Source: Astrothelium macrocarpum (taxonomy: Eukaryota; Ascomycota; Dothideomycetes; Trypetheliales; Trypetheliaceae). Taken from it: a stretch of 64,000 bases of DNA. The notes under the pieces are model-generated. The model did not search any database and was not told the DNA's origin. It saw only the letters and a program-made list of their open reading frames with translations. The number at the start of each line of letters is the position of its first letter. Within the stretch, counting starts at the first letter, position 1. The stretch is taken from assembly GCA_021030915.1 (NCBI GenBank), contig JAGEMR010000067.1, positions 62,001 through 126,000 on the forward strand, read 5' to 3'. The translations under genes were made by a program, and so were the position numbers. Shown here in pieces: positions 9,672-20,858 of the stretch.

Positions 9672-11419
9672 ATGTCTTCTGAAGACGTATATCAAACACC
9701 CCTCAACTCGCGTTATGCGAGTGAGGAAATGAAGAAACTTTTTTCACCACGCACACGTTTCTCAACCTGGCGTCAGTTATGGCTCTGGCTGGCAGAAGCC
9801 GAGAAAGGTACGTTACAATGGTGTTGATGCTTGCAATAAGAATGTCACCCGCGACCAAGAGATAAAATTCGCCGCTTGCCTCGCGGGAAGGACCTCATGT
9901 AATTTCACATATCTTGCCGTCGTGGGTGACATTTCTTATTGCAGCCCCTGGGGGTTGCCTCAGTCAAAATGTAGGCAATTCAACTGAAATATCCAGAACT
10001 TGGTCTCCCCATCTCAGATGAAGCAATCGTCCAGATGCAAGCCCACATCGAAATCTCAGATTTCGAATTCCTCGTCGCGCAAGAAGAAGAAGCGCGGCGC
10101 CGCCACGATGTCATGGCCCACGTGCACACCTTTGGCCTCGCCGCGCCCGCCGCCGCCGGCATCATCCACTGGGGCGCGACCTCGTGCTACTGCACCGACA
10201 ATGCGGACCTGATCTTCCTGCGCGACGGGCTGAAGCTGGTGCAGCTGAAGCTGGCGCGCGTCATCGACCAGCTCGCGGCCTTTGCGCAGCAGCACAAGGC
10301 GCTCGCGTGTCTCGGCTACACGCACGGCCAGCCCGCGCAGCTCACCACCGTCGGCAAGCGCGCGTGTCTGTGGATCCAGGATCTGCTGATGGACATGCGC
10401 AATGTGGAGCGCGCGCGCGACGACCTGCGGTTTCGGGGAGTCAAGGGGACGACGGGGACGCAGGCGTCGTTTCTGCAGATCTTTGGGGGGGACCATGAGA
10501 AGGTGGAGCAGCTGGACGAGCTGGTCACCGCGAAGGCTGGGTTTCCGTCGGCATTCACTGTCACTAGTCAGACATACTCGCGCAAGATCGATGTCGATGT
10601 TGTGAATGCGCTGGCGTCATTTGGTGCGACGTGTGAACGTATTGGGGGTGATATCCGGCATTTGGCCATGTTCAAGGAGCTCGAGGAGCCGTTTGAGAAA
10701 GACCAGATTGGGAGCAGTGCAATGGTTTGTCTTTCTCTCCTCTCCACCTCCCCAGATACCCCTATCACCCTCACCCAAAACCATCTGATCCCGTTTTTAC
10801 CTCTTCACCACCAAATTTTAACCACACCCAGGCCTACAAGCGCAACCCCATGCGCTCCGAACGCCTCTGCTCCCTCGGCCGCCACCTCTCCAGCCTGCCC
10901 GCCTCCAGCATCCGCACATACGCAGCGCAATGGCTGGAACGCACGCTCGACGACTCGGCCATCCGACGCATCACGCTCCCCGAAGCGCTGCTCACGGCAG
11001 ACGCATGCCTGATCCTGCTGCGCAACATCACAGCAGGGCTGGTGGTGTACCCCGCGGTGATCAGCTCGCGCATCGCGGCCGAGCTGCCCTTCCTCGCGAC
11101 GGAGAACCTGATCATGGCCATGGTGGCTGCGGGCGCGAGTCGACAAGACGCGCACGAGCGCGTGCGCGTGCTGAGCATGGAGGCCGCGCAGGTGGTTAAG
11201 ATGGAGGGGCGCCCCAATGATTTGGTGGAGCGGGTCAGGGCGGATGAGTTTTTTCGCCCGATTTGGGGGGACATTGATGGCTTGGTGGACCCCAGATCGT
11301 TTACGGGGAGGGCGGAGCAGCAGGTGGAGCGGTTTGTGGGGGATGAGGTGCGGAGGGCATTGGCGGGGTATGAGGGGTGCCTGGGGGAGGAGAGTGTGGA
11401 TGGGGTAGTGAATGTATGA
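9672..11419 (+). CDS. ADE13: Adenylosuccinate lyase
   Basis: Three exons, 9672-9807, 9997-10724 and 10832-11419, give 483 residues (yeast Ade13 has 482). The enzyme acts twice in purine synthesis, cleaving SAICAR to AICAR and adenylosuccinate to AMP, each releasing fumarate. Visible signatures are RFSTWRQLWLWLAEAEKELG, the active-site regions HDVMAHVHTFG and HWGATSCYCTDNADL, GVKGTTGTQASFLQIF, and the lyase signature GSSAMAYKRNPMRSERLC formed exactly across intron 2. Intron 1 is 189 bp, unusually long for the window, because it contains a MITE-like element. The acceptor at 9996 is required to make EKELGLPIS; earlier AGs shift the frame. Confidence 0.95.
9821..9957. mobile_element. MITE-like inverted-repeat element, copy B, inside ADE13 intron 1
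   Basis: TTGCAATAAGAATGTCACCC at 9831 is matched in reverse complement by GGGTGACATTTCTTATTGCA ending at 9942. The element is about 110-137 bp and sits wholly within the 189-bp intron 9808-9996, so the host intron without it would be roughly 50-75 bp, the normal size here. Its right terminus reads TTTCTTATTGCAG, which resembles a fungal 3' splice site, but splicing there would put ADE13 out of frame. Confidence 0.68.
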
Positions 11420-11659
11420 GAGTGGTAGGAGGATTGCTTTAATCAGATGCTAGATCCTAGAAGCTAGTAGGGGGGGTGCCTTAACATATGCTAGATGCCA
11501 GACGCTGGTTTTTCATGTTATAAGATAGATAGGCGGGCTCATTCGTTCCGCTTGAAGTCAAGAAGAAGCAAAGACTTTGGATTGAGAGACCGTTAGTGAT
11601 TTTCACATTAACGCCTGATTAACGCCTGGCGGATCTTGCACCCTTTTATTGCGTTTTCA

Positions 11660-14600
11660 TCACCCCCAACTTCTTCGGTTCCAATTCGATCCACCAATCG
11701 TTTTCACTGGTCTTTGACGCTCATAACTTCGGCTCCTTGCATGCTCTATATTAGCCTGAAAACTCTCCATGTCTCTCTTATACTCCCCATTCTCTGGGCT
11801 GCCCGATTCATCGCTCTCTTCCTTCTCATCCTCGTCTCGATGTGTTGGATCTGCCCTTCGTTCAAAGTCCTGCACATGTGCGTTATATATACAACTACCC
11901 ATCCAGCCGAAACCTTGCAGTAACGGTGGCTGAGCGCGATAAGCAACACCGCGACGCAAACCTGGACGACGATGCATGGCATTTGGTGCTGTGTCAGATC
12001 TACCAGTAATGGTTGCATCTTCATAGTTGCGAGCAGCCTCGAGGTCGGGACGAGTCGGATCCGGAGGTGAATACCCAGTGCGAGCCGCCGAGGTAGATGT
12101 CGGACACGTAGAAGTTAGCGTATCAGCAGAAGGCATGTGCAAGGTTTCAGATAGGGTTCTGCCATCGAGGGAGTCAGTGGAGAATTTGGTGGTAATCTTT
12201 GTTGACCTTGAAGTTGGCGATTCTGTGCTCGACGAATGTGGGCATGAGGAAGGAGAGATGTCATATGGAAGAGCAATGTCGCGCGAGGCACGAAAATTGC
12301 CAACGTTGGTGCAATGCTCATTCTCAACGCGTAATAAAGCCCACATAATTCGCCGCAAGACCTCCGACAGTGCAATGAATAGAGATGCTTTTGTGGAGTG
12401 GTGATTGACATCGCGATAAACGGTGTAGAAAACCCAATTAAATCGGAGAACTGGATCCAGGATGATTGCAAGATAATACACCCACGCCCATTTAAAACTC
12501 AAGACGTCGCGTAATAAAGGGTAACGGGCGTAGGGATCACCCAAGCTCCAATCTATAATCACATCCCAGATGGAGCTATAGATGGAATTGATGGTTGCTA
12601 ATGTGACAAACAATGCCTTCATCTCTGTTGTCCCGTGGATGCGGTAGAGACTCAAACTCATGTAAGTGAGTATAGTGAATGCGTATTTTGCACAATTCAC
12701 CAGGTGCGGAAAGACATTGCGAGTATCGTGGTAGCGTCTAACGCACTGCAATGCGCGCCAAATTCCTGGCAATGTCTCAGCGAAGCCGAGCACTCGCGAG
12801 AACGAGGGTGTACACTGGAGGGCATTCGTCCAATGCTGAGCGTAAAGGCAGAAAAATATTTCGATATTCTGGGCTGGTTAGGCTTTTGGCTCTAGAAATG
12901 TGCTGTGGATTGCGACTTACTCCGAGCGGATAAGTCAGTGAACAGTAAATGTCGCCTAAAAAGAAATCACGAAATTCTACAGGATAAACTCCCGCTAGGA
13001 GTAATCGTAACTGCAAACGTTTAGCGTAATACTCAATTTGGAAGCATCGTTTCGCTCACATTGGAATATAGGAACCATTGGCGGCTTTGATGGTAAAGTG
13101 TCGAGAAAGGCAGAAACAGAGTGAGCATTGATACTCCGATTAGTATGATTGGATACCACACGTAAACCTGCTTGTGGGGATAACGACTGAAATTCATCCA
13201 CATAATGAAGCCTAGGAGGAATGTGAAAAACGATGGTATCTGTCAGATGTTAGGTGAAACCGCATATTGTTGTTGCTTCATGTGGACTCACCTCCATAAG
13301 CTGCCGCCAGTCATGATGGTGACACGAATGAAACTCAAAAATAAAATAGTAATTAATTTTATTCACAGTCCAGATTGCGCAGCTGAGCAGAAAGAGAAGC
13401 ACGAACAGCAAAAGGAGACCATATCCAGCATAAATCTATGCGTGCCTTTAGCCATCAACTTCATCTAATCATCGGAGGGTCTGTCTTACTTGGAGTAGGT
13501 AGTTTGTCTTCATTGCCATTACCGAATCCGGACTTGATAGCAATTTCACTGCACACGACAGCCCCTGAAGGCCAAAAACCAGGCCAGTAGCGAGCATTAG
13601 ACCACTACGAAAGACGCAGGCACTATAATCTTTGAACTTCCGAGACTTGGCTCTGAGCTTTCCAACGGCAACCTTTCGGTTGCCCCGTTCAAAACAGCGT
13701 GTGTAGACATCCTCAATCGTTTGCACATGGCTTTGCACAACATCGCTCTTGACAAAGTACGCAGGGTCGACTTTTTCTGTCATGTATTGCCCTCCGGAAT
13801 ATCCATGGACGATTTCGTCATGCTTCTTGGTAATCTTTTGGAAAGCTTTTCGATTCAAAAGGGAATAAGATCTGAGAAGCTCTAGTCCTCGGTAATACTC
13901 TGCCAATGCCTTTTCCAGCTCCCGTTTTGCAGTCCGATAAGGTACTTCCGCGAAAATCCGACGTCGCTTATACTCCTGCTGTATGTTAATTTCAATGTCA
14001 TGCTTTGACGTGTCTCGAGTTTCAAAATCTTTTTTGGCTTTTGGGTTAAGACCCGCCCAGCCATTTTTCCCGATGCAAAAGTAATTGAACAACCCCCCAA
14101 TCCATCTATTTTTGTGCAGTGTTTTGCCGCTGTCAGGTTCATAGCTGGTGCTCGGCAATCTATCATTGCTGAATCGACCGTCACGAGACACTCCAAGGGT
14201 ATGACTTCTCCGTCTTTCACTACCTTCTTTCGTTGACACGATTTCATCCACTCTTTGCTCCCTCATACACCGTAACTGATCCTTCAGAATCCGTAGCCGA
14301 TGAGTTGCTTCATCTTCTTTTTGCTTGTAGAACGATCCAATCTTTGCCAGTTCTTTGTCTAGGAAATTAAAAAATTCGGCTTTTCGCATTTCTGTCTCTC
14401 TATACGTGTTAGATTCGGTATTCATGATCTCTGGTGCCCAAGCTCGACAAGGTGTATTAACAGGCACCATATTTCTCGTCGGTGATCGCCCCAAATTGCC
14501 CAGGCCAGGCAATGCATTTATATGACATGGCTCGAGAATGCCGTTGTCCTATTCCTGCTTTAGTGACCACACTTGACAAACGAACTGACAAACTCTTACA

Positions 14601-15320
14601 TCAAAGGGACTGACTTCTTCGTGCCTTGAAGATGAGCTTGACGTTCTGGTGGGGACTTCAATGAGTGATGAGATGCCACTTGGGTATGTGGATGGTCTGG
14701 GCAAAATTATCTGGGGGGGTTTCTGACTAGTAGCGGAATCGTGTTCATAGACTGGGCTGCTAATGATGCTGCCGCAAGATACTGAGATATCTAGACAATT
14801 CTGCAGTGTTGATCCGCACGCGTCTGCTAACAATTGCTCTCCCATACTAGACCATCCTCGGATCCCGCCAGCTGCTTTGTGCTTCGTGCAACCTTTTTTG
14901 TCACGTCCCCTTGATTCTGATTCCGGCACTAATGCAGTACTCGTTGGCTGGGGCTTTGGGTTGGGCAATGCCATATCATTGTCTACGCTGATTACCGTCG
15001 AGACTCGGTTGGTGAAACCTGGTAAATATGGGTTCCTAAATAAGCCGAAGATGCTTTTGTCATGACCACTGCGCAGAGCTAAAAGAGACCGATTCGTATC
15101 GCGATTCGAGATAAGCCTCAACTTCTTCTTTCCAAGCTATACACGCATCTTAGTAAGTTTCATTGCAAGTACCGCAAGTGATCCTGGTACCCCATAGTCA
15201 AAGTATTTTGCCTTCCATTCTGGAACGAGCTCTTGCTCGAGCTCTCTTGCGTCGAGTTAGCTGGAGATCGATATACTGGTATGAATGGTGATCTCGTGAT
15301 ACTCACTTCGCAAACTTCAT
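11660..15320 (-). CDS. SYG1: SPX-EXS protein, Syg1/Xpr1-type phosphate exporter
   Basis: Eight exons: 15320-15307, 15245-15191, 15136-14600, 14548-13490, 13435-13292, 13239-13060, 13010-12921 and 12868-11660. All phases agree; the product is 1095 residues. The N-terminus reads MKFAKELEQELVPEWKAKYF, the SPX start that binds inositol pyrophosphates, interrupted by a roughly 200-residue Ser/Pro-rich insertion before the next SPX helix block (MRKAEFFNFLDKELAKIGSF). The membrane part includes WTVNKINYYFIFEF, WRQLMEIPSFFTFLLGF and VEFRDFFLGDIYCSLTYPLG. The EXS domain includes RALQCVRRYHDTRN, HLVNCAKYAF and NWVFYTVYRD. Xpr1/Syg1 relatives export phosphate across the plasma or internal membranes. The C-terminal 190 residues are hydrophilic. 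Exon 1 is only 14 nt. Confidence 0.92.
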
Positions 15321-16552
15321 GCCCGAGCTGCTCTAGCAATGAAATATCGACCGGCATCACGATCCGCTGCGTTGTTTTGCAAACATTTCTCGAGCCTGAT
15401 TTGGATGATGGATAGTCCGTAGTCTACCGTGACTGAGGTTGGATCCATGAGAAATGGGTTCAAAATCTACAATTCCGGGGAAAGTGGGATTACGCGATCG
15501 ATCGCTAACATCAGAGACACTACGGCCCTTTTTTTCCAGAACATGACAAATGTAGCTAGACAATTGTTCGGATAGGCCATAGACCACTGGCCAAAGCATT
15601 GCTGGGGAACCGCGAGATTCGGCCAGATGGAAGATTGACCGGTCAAAGCCGTCGTTTGCTTTTTTGTTTCAATGTTACGTATGTTCCCTGTTATATCTTT
15701 TACATCTAGAATGGATTGCATGCGGAAAGCGCCCAATGCTACTTCTTGTAAGCCGAGATGTGAAATGGCATGGCACATTCCTCATGCTCTTGAGATTAGA
15801 TGTCATCTTTTTGGGATTTCATGTAGAATGCAAAGAACTAGGAAGGAGACAACGCATGAAAGGAAGAAATAGGAGAAGAGAGTTAATGTTACGAGAGCTT
15901 GATATAGAGTTGCGACTAAGGCAAAGACGATCTAGCAAACCTTTCTAACTTCCTAATATTCTCCTGATTTCGGCAATTGAAGTAAAAGCATAACCCCTGA
16001 TGAAGTGATCACGGGCGCAGAGATGGAGAATTGAGGAAAAATCGTGCTTCACTCTCGATGCGCGAATATGGTGATCATGATCGGACGGTGGATGTTTTCC
16101 GTTGTCCCGATGACGTGAGCAGAACTGCGCTGCCACATGGCGGGCATACCGATTTTCGCCACCACCGCCACCTGCGCCACGTCTTCATTTCCATTCTATC
16201 CAGTAGTTTCACAAAGTATGTGCTACACTAGAGCTGTTCAATCCGATTCGTGGAGCAGGGCTTAATTTTAACATTTCCACCCCAGCCAAGATACAGCCTA
16301 GGTACAGCCTCATAGTGAGTATGATTATTTGCCTTCCGATCTGGAACCGGCCAGGTGATTCGGATTTATTCATAGTTTACCACGGCATACAGGACTACGT
16401 AAAAGAGAAAAGCACTTCCGATATTGAAGGGTTTCAGACCCGTTTCATTCATGAGCTCTACCTATTTCTCTAGGTGTCTTGAGCCGATATACGGCTTCCG
16501 TGTCCATAATACATCATATTGAAAGTAATCCGTGTGACGGATAAAGGGGCAT
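15321..16552. other. Intergenic, about 1.2 kb
   Basis: This is the promoter and leader side of the SPX-EXS gene and the 3' side of the CipC-like gene. Short reading frames (for example 15664-15948) have no start context or recognisable features. No repeat or RNA gene is seen. Confidence 0.4.
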
Positions 16553-17048
16553 CTAGTAGCCACCACCAAACTGCTGGTTGAGTCGGTCTGGAGCACCATA
16601 GTTGGGGTCGTACTGGTCCTGGCCCCCATAGTGGTCGTCATACATCTGCTCGGCGTTCCTGCGAGCCTCGTGCTTGGCCTTTTCTCTATCCCAAGCATCG
16701 GCTCCCTTGGTCTCGGCCAGTTTGTCAACCTCAGCACCGGCGAAGCCAGCAAGAAGTTCCTTGGCGAAGGCGTGGTTGACTTGCTTGCCTAACTCATGCA
16801 TTAGCACAGTCCGGTATGTGATGAGGCAGTGTACCATACCCTCCTTGCGTTGATGATCTTCAAAGGCCTTGAAGCCAGCAAAGGCAGCTCCACCAGCAAT
16901 TGCTTCGTGGCCGAAGCTAGCCTGATTCTGCTGGTCGTCGTTGTAGACCTGATTATAGGCGTCGTGAGATTCACCTGGCAAGCACATGCGTCGTCAGCAA
17001 CAACAACAGCAAATGAAAGTGGGGTAACCTACCCCAACCGAAAGGCAT
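16553..17048 (-). CDS. CipC-like stress-induced small protein
   Basis: Three exons, 17048-17033, 16974-16840 and 16788-16553, give 128 residues. The sequence has the marks of the fungal CipC/DUF3759 family: GESHDAYNQVYN, HEAIAGGAAFAGFKAFEDHQ, then HAFAKELLAGFAGAEVDKL, a charged helix WDREKAKHEARRNAEQMYDDHY, and a Gly/Gln/Tyr tail. Family members are small, abundant cytosolic proteins induced by antibiotics, stress or infection; the molecular function is unknown. A TATATAA box on the minus strand at about 17184-17190 lies about 140 bp upstream of the start. Exon 1 encodes only five residues plus one base. Confidence 0.88.
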
Positions 17049-17677
17049 GTTGACTGGCTATTGTAGTGATGAATTGAGATTCAACAAAAGTGTTATAGTA
17101 TAAGGTCAATTGAGTTCAATGATGTGTTTGTAGGTAGGATTAAGAAAAGAAAAGGGAAAGCAGGAAGGTAGACCTGCCAAGGGTTATATACTGCTCAAGA
17201 CCCTTAGAATTCACACAGTTGGTTACAGCTTGCCTTGCCCCACCTTTAGTTGAGGGGTTCAAATTCTCCTTCACGCAACAGGGGTGAGCCTCAGCTCAGC
17301 AGGGTTCACCAATAACTTATGATATGCAGGGACCTCACAAGAAACAACGCTGAACATCAATCCACCGAATCGATCGCGGTTAGCTTGTGAAATCTGTGGC
17401 AACGGCGGCGCTTCGATTTCAGGAGATTGTTGCGATTGCGCAACAGGCGCACATGGCGTCAAATGATGTCAGGCATGATACGCGTAAACAACCCCGAAAC
17501 CCAAGCTTCAGCAAGCTTTTGGAGCCATACAGCTCTGGCCAGAATGACGTTGGCGCTATTTTAAGCAGCTCACTTTCATACATTGCCACCACAAACTTGG
17601 CGTGCCAATCTGTGCCCAGCCGCCGTCCATGCAACCCGAGACGTCCGGCAATCCCAAACATTCGATCATAAGGGAGC
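17049..17677. promoter_or_regulatory. Divergent promoter region with TATA box for the CipC-like gene
   Basis: This separates the minus-strand CipC-like gene and the plus-strand esterase-like gene. The minus strand has TATATAACCC at about 17181-17190, a good TATA candidate. No other gene is supported. A GGTTCAAATTC at about 17258 resembles a tRNA B box, but no cloverleaf surrounds it. Confidence 0.5.
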
Positions 17678-18498
17678 ATGCCTGGGCGTCAACCCAAAAT
17701 CGAAGACTTTTCAGCCTATCAAGTAGCGCTGAGCCTCACTGCGCGTACGTCTCTTTACTTGATCCAGCAGGTTTTTTGAGCACCGGCTAAGATGATCTTT
17801 ATGCCTGACCAGCTCCAAACAACCAGCCACCGGTCAATGTGCTGATCCTACTTCATGGCTTGGGTGATACCAACGCGTCATTTGAGGCTCTTGGCAAGCA
17901 ACTATCGCTCCCGGAAACAACATGCATATCCATCCGAGGACCCAAGACCCTGCCATTTGACTTGGGAGGTTTTCACTGGGGAGATGACATTGTCTTTGAT
18001 CAGGCATCTGGTGACATGGACCTAGACACCGGTTTCCAACACTCTACAAAAATCATTGTTGAAGAAGTCATCAGACAAACACTGATTGAAAAGTGTGAAT
18101 ATAGGCCTCGTGATATTATGATTTTTGGCTTTGGACAGGGAGGAATGGCTGCTCTTGCTGCAGCCTTCAATTTTGAAGGCAACAGTGATGGCTCCAAAAA
18201 TGAGCTGGGTGGCGTGATTTCTATTGGAGGTATCCTACCCGAGGGCTGCCGCATTTCTGATGCTCAAAAAAGCAAAACTCCTATTCTCGTCTGTGGAGGA
18301 GAAAAATCTAGTGCTGTCACGGACTCGGCAGTCAATCGGCTCCATAATGCATTTCACCATGTGGAAATAAAGCGTTGGAGGAAAGTGGGAGATGGCATGC
18401 CAGCCAATAGAGAGGAGATGATGCCCATCATGGCCTTCTTCGCTCGAAGATTGAAGAGCATGCAAGGCATACCTCAAGGCAGTGTAGAAATAACTTGA
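17678..18498 (+). CDS. Phospholipase/carboxylesterase-family protein lacking the nucleophile (putative pseudoenzyme)
   Basis: Two exons, 17678-17744 and 17813-18498, give 250 residues. The fold is alpha/beta-hydrolase of the acyl-protein thioesterase group: VNVLILLHGLGDTNASFEAL holds the oxyanion HG motif, GGFHWGDD follows, and DIMIFGFGQGGMAALAAAF is the nucleophile elbow. Active members read GFSQGG; here the Ser is Gly. Near the C-terminus, where the catalytic His is expected, the sequence is VGDGMPANREEMMPIM. The codons are not near an intron or gap, so this is not a model error. I recall fungal relatives with the same elbow, so it may be a conserved non-catalytic subfamily that binds a lipid or acyl ligand; this is inference. 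Confidence 0.85.
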
Positions 18499-19123
18499 TG
18501 GGTACGACTTTAGAAGTTGGAGAGCGAGCAATTAGAGCACATTGATCGATCACAAGAATATGCACATGATTTTCTTTTGAGGCTGACCAGATTATGTATA
18601 CATGCGGAGAAGCAATAAAGGGTAAAGTGGAAGGAATGCCAGATTGGGATACTCGCCAAACAAATTCAGTTGTAATCTAGCAAATGAGTGGCTTTTGATG
18701 GGTGACATGGCCTTGACAATTGAGGCGGGTGCGTAGAATATAATGGCAGAGTCATCAGAGTCATCAGAGTCATCAGAGTAAAAAGAAAAGGCCACCATTC
18801 GTCGATTTGCTAGAGGCGTCATCTGTATGGCTGACGGGTGTTTCCATGTTTGCGAGGCTGCATTGGCAAGAGCCAGCCAGGACGCTGGCAATGAATACCA
18901 GCCTCTTCAAACCCCACATCATTCTTCTTCACCCACACACTCCATCTCTGTTCTTCTATACATTCGGTTTACTGTGCTTGCAAAGGTATGTCTTCGCTCT
19001 CCGATCTCCGGCACGTCACTTGCCACCTTCTGCATGAATCACATGCTGACATTTCACTATAAAGTCTCACGCAGAAATTGACCCTGTTCACTCAATTTTA
19101 ATCACACCAACCTCCTAAGCAAC
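18499..19123. other. Intergenic with a 9-bp tandem repeat
   Basis: About 18748-18780 holds four copies of a nonamer of the form CAGAGTCAT. The rest is 3' region of the esterase-like gene and promoter of the next gene. No gene is supported. Confidence 0.45.
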
Positions 19124-20126
19124 ATGGCCATGACAACTCATTCTCCTCCTCATACACATGCTGGCGAGGCTGGCAAACGGCCCAAAGGTACGGAAATCAT
19201 TTGTCTGCTTTCTACATCTGGCCAGAGCACTGATAAGCGGATCAATAGGCATCCTAAAAAATTCCAGCTCCTTCCAGACTACATCTTCTCATATACAGCA
19301 AATTTCTCCGACTCATGAAGCTCCGCCTCTTCAGCCGTCTCCTGCCGTTCAGGCAAATCGCCCTGAATTGGCTCGGGAAATGTCCGACCGTGAGATTACC
19401 CTTCAAAATACACTCCAGAACGCTGGCCCTCATAGGCGTTCGTCATCGAACGCACGAGGCTCTGTCTCGAGACGCACCTCTGCTGGTGGCTCTACCCCTG
19501 ATTTGGGTGACGAAAACAGCCCTCGTTTGAAGTGGGATGAGGCCAATCTCTATCTCAACGAACAACAACAAGATTCCACCATGAAAATTACAGAACCCAA
19601 GACCCCTTACGCCAAGCAGTATGACCCTAGTGAGGATGCTGAAGAAGAAGAGGAAGAGGACGTGGCTATCAACCCTGACGTAGTTGCGGTCGATGAGCTG
19701 GAAATGGCCTCATCTAGTAGAAAGGGCTCCAAGACGGAGCAAGCCAGGATGGAAGAGATTCCTGGTCTTGACATTGGAGCACCGGAAATGGAAGGTGTGC
19801 AGACTAGTGCAATGGACATCGAAGGGGAAAAGAAGGTCATGGTAGACCCAGAAACGCCAGAGGGTGATATTGGTAGACATGGTGAGAACGAGATGAACAT
19901 GAACCCAGCAGAGCGAGAGGAACACAGAAGATTTGAGGAGAAGAGGAAGAAGCATTACGAGATGAAGAATGTCAAGGACCTACTTGGGTATGTTCTGACC
20001 TTGCTGTACCATCAACTCAAACTAACCTGTATCAGACACCCAGAAGAGCTCGATGAGGATGACGAAGACGGCAGTATCGACCTGAAACAGATTCCTCGAG
20101 TTCCGAAATTGCCTAATGGCCAATGA
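19124..20126 (+). CDS. GLC8: Protein phosphatase 1 regulatory inhibitor-2 (Glc8-like)
   Basis: Three exons, 19124-19187, 19249-19987 and 20036-20126, give 297 residues. IPP-2 family landmarks are in order: RLKWDEANLYLNEQQ, the MKITEPKTPYAKQYDP block with the regulatory Thr-Pro, and the C-terminal helix EEHRRFEEKRKKHYEMKNVK. The N-terminus carries a short GKRPKGILKNSS segment that matches the KGILK-type PP1-docking motif of inhibitor-2, split across intron 1, which supports that intron. Long acidic runs lie between. The yeast counterpart Glc8 modulates and matures Glc7 phosphatase. Confidence 0.92.
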
Positions 20127-20858
20127 TGTATACATCAGTCTTCTCACACGACTTGTCCACAGGCCAAACGCGAGTCGCAAGAATGAAGTCTTTTTTGGTG
20201 AGAGACTCAACTGGCGTCTACTGGTTCATTGAGGTGTGACGCTTGATGTAGTACTCTTCCCATACCTCAGAATGCGTGCACTCACTCATGCGACTATTAC
20301 TGCCTTTTCGATGGTCGTTCCTTGGCGACGATCACTTTTGACTCTTCATCACGTGCCCTGCGCGTGTGCACCAATACCCGAGAATAGAAACCAAACTCTA
20401 TTTAGCATTAAATGGCCCAACATTACTTTCAAAACACTTTGCCTTTTGCTTGCAGGACGGGTCAGCCGCACCTTTCCTCTATGCCTTGACGGCAAAGCAT
20501 GTGTATTAAGTATTCCGAATCACAAATGACAATGCATTCTTCTCATAGGCTTTTGAAGTTCATTGCATACGATATTGCATGTACAAAGGGTCTTATGACC
20601 AAGATGCTTCCGTCATTGATACATCAGCCTAGATAATCGCTCACACGACCCCTACATAATGCCTTGTAGCCTGGCACAGAGTGGCAGTACCAAAGCGATA
20701 AGATTAAACGTAGTGGACTGCTGACCCGGCAACCGTCCCACATCCATGTCCTTAAAGTCGAAGGGAGCTTTAAGGGTTAACAATATCTTCTGCATAGCAG
20801 CTCCATTGAACTTCCATATCATATTATACAATCGCGCAGACACTGAATATCGCATAAG
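20127..20858. other. Intergenic
   Basis: Between two plus-strand genes. No reading frame, repeat or RNA gene stands out; it should hold the aminopeptidase promoter. Confidence 0.4.

Noticed and set aside
15664..15948. Plus-strand 94-codon gene
   Set aside because: No ATG context, family match or splice support. It lies in the presumed leader region of the divergent SPX-EXS gene.
17240..17275. Possible tRNA gene (GGTTCAAATTC box)
   Set aside because: No matching A box, anticodon arm or acceptor stem can be folded around it.
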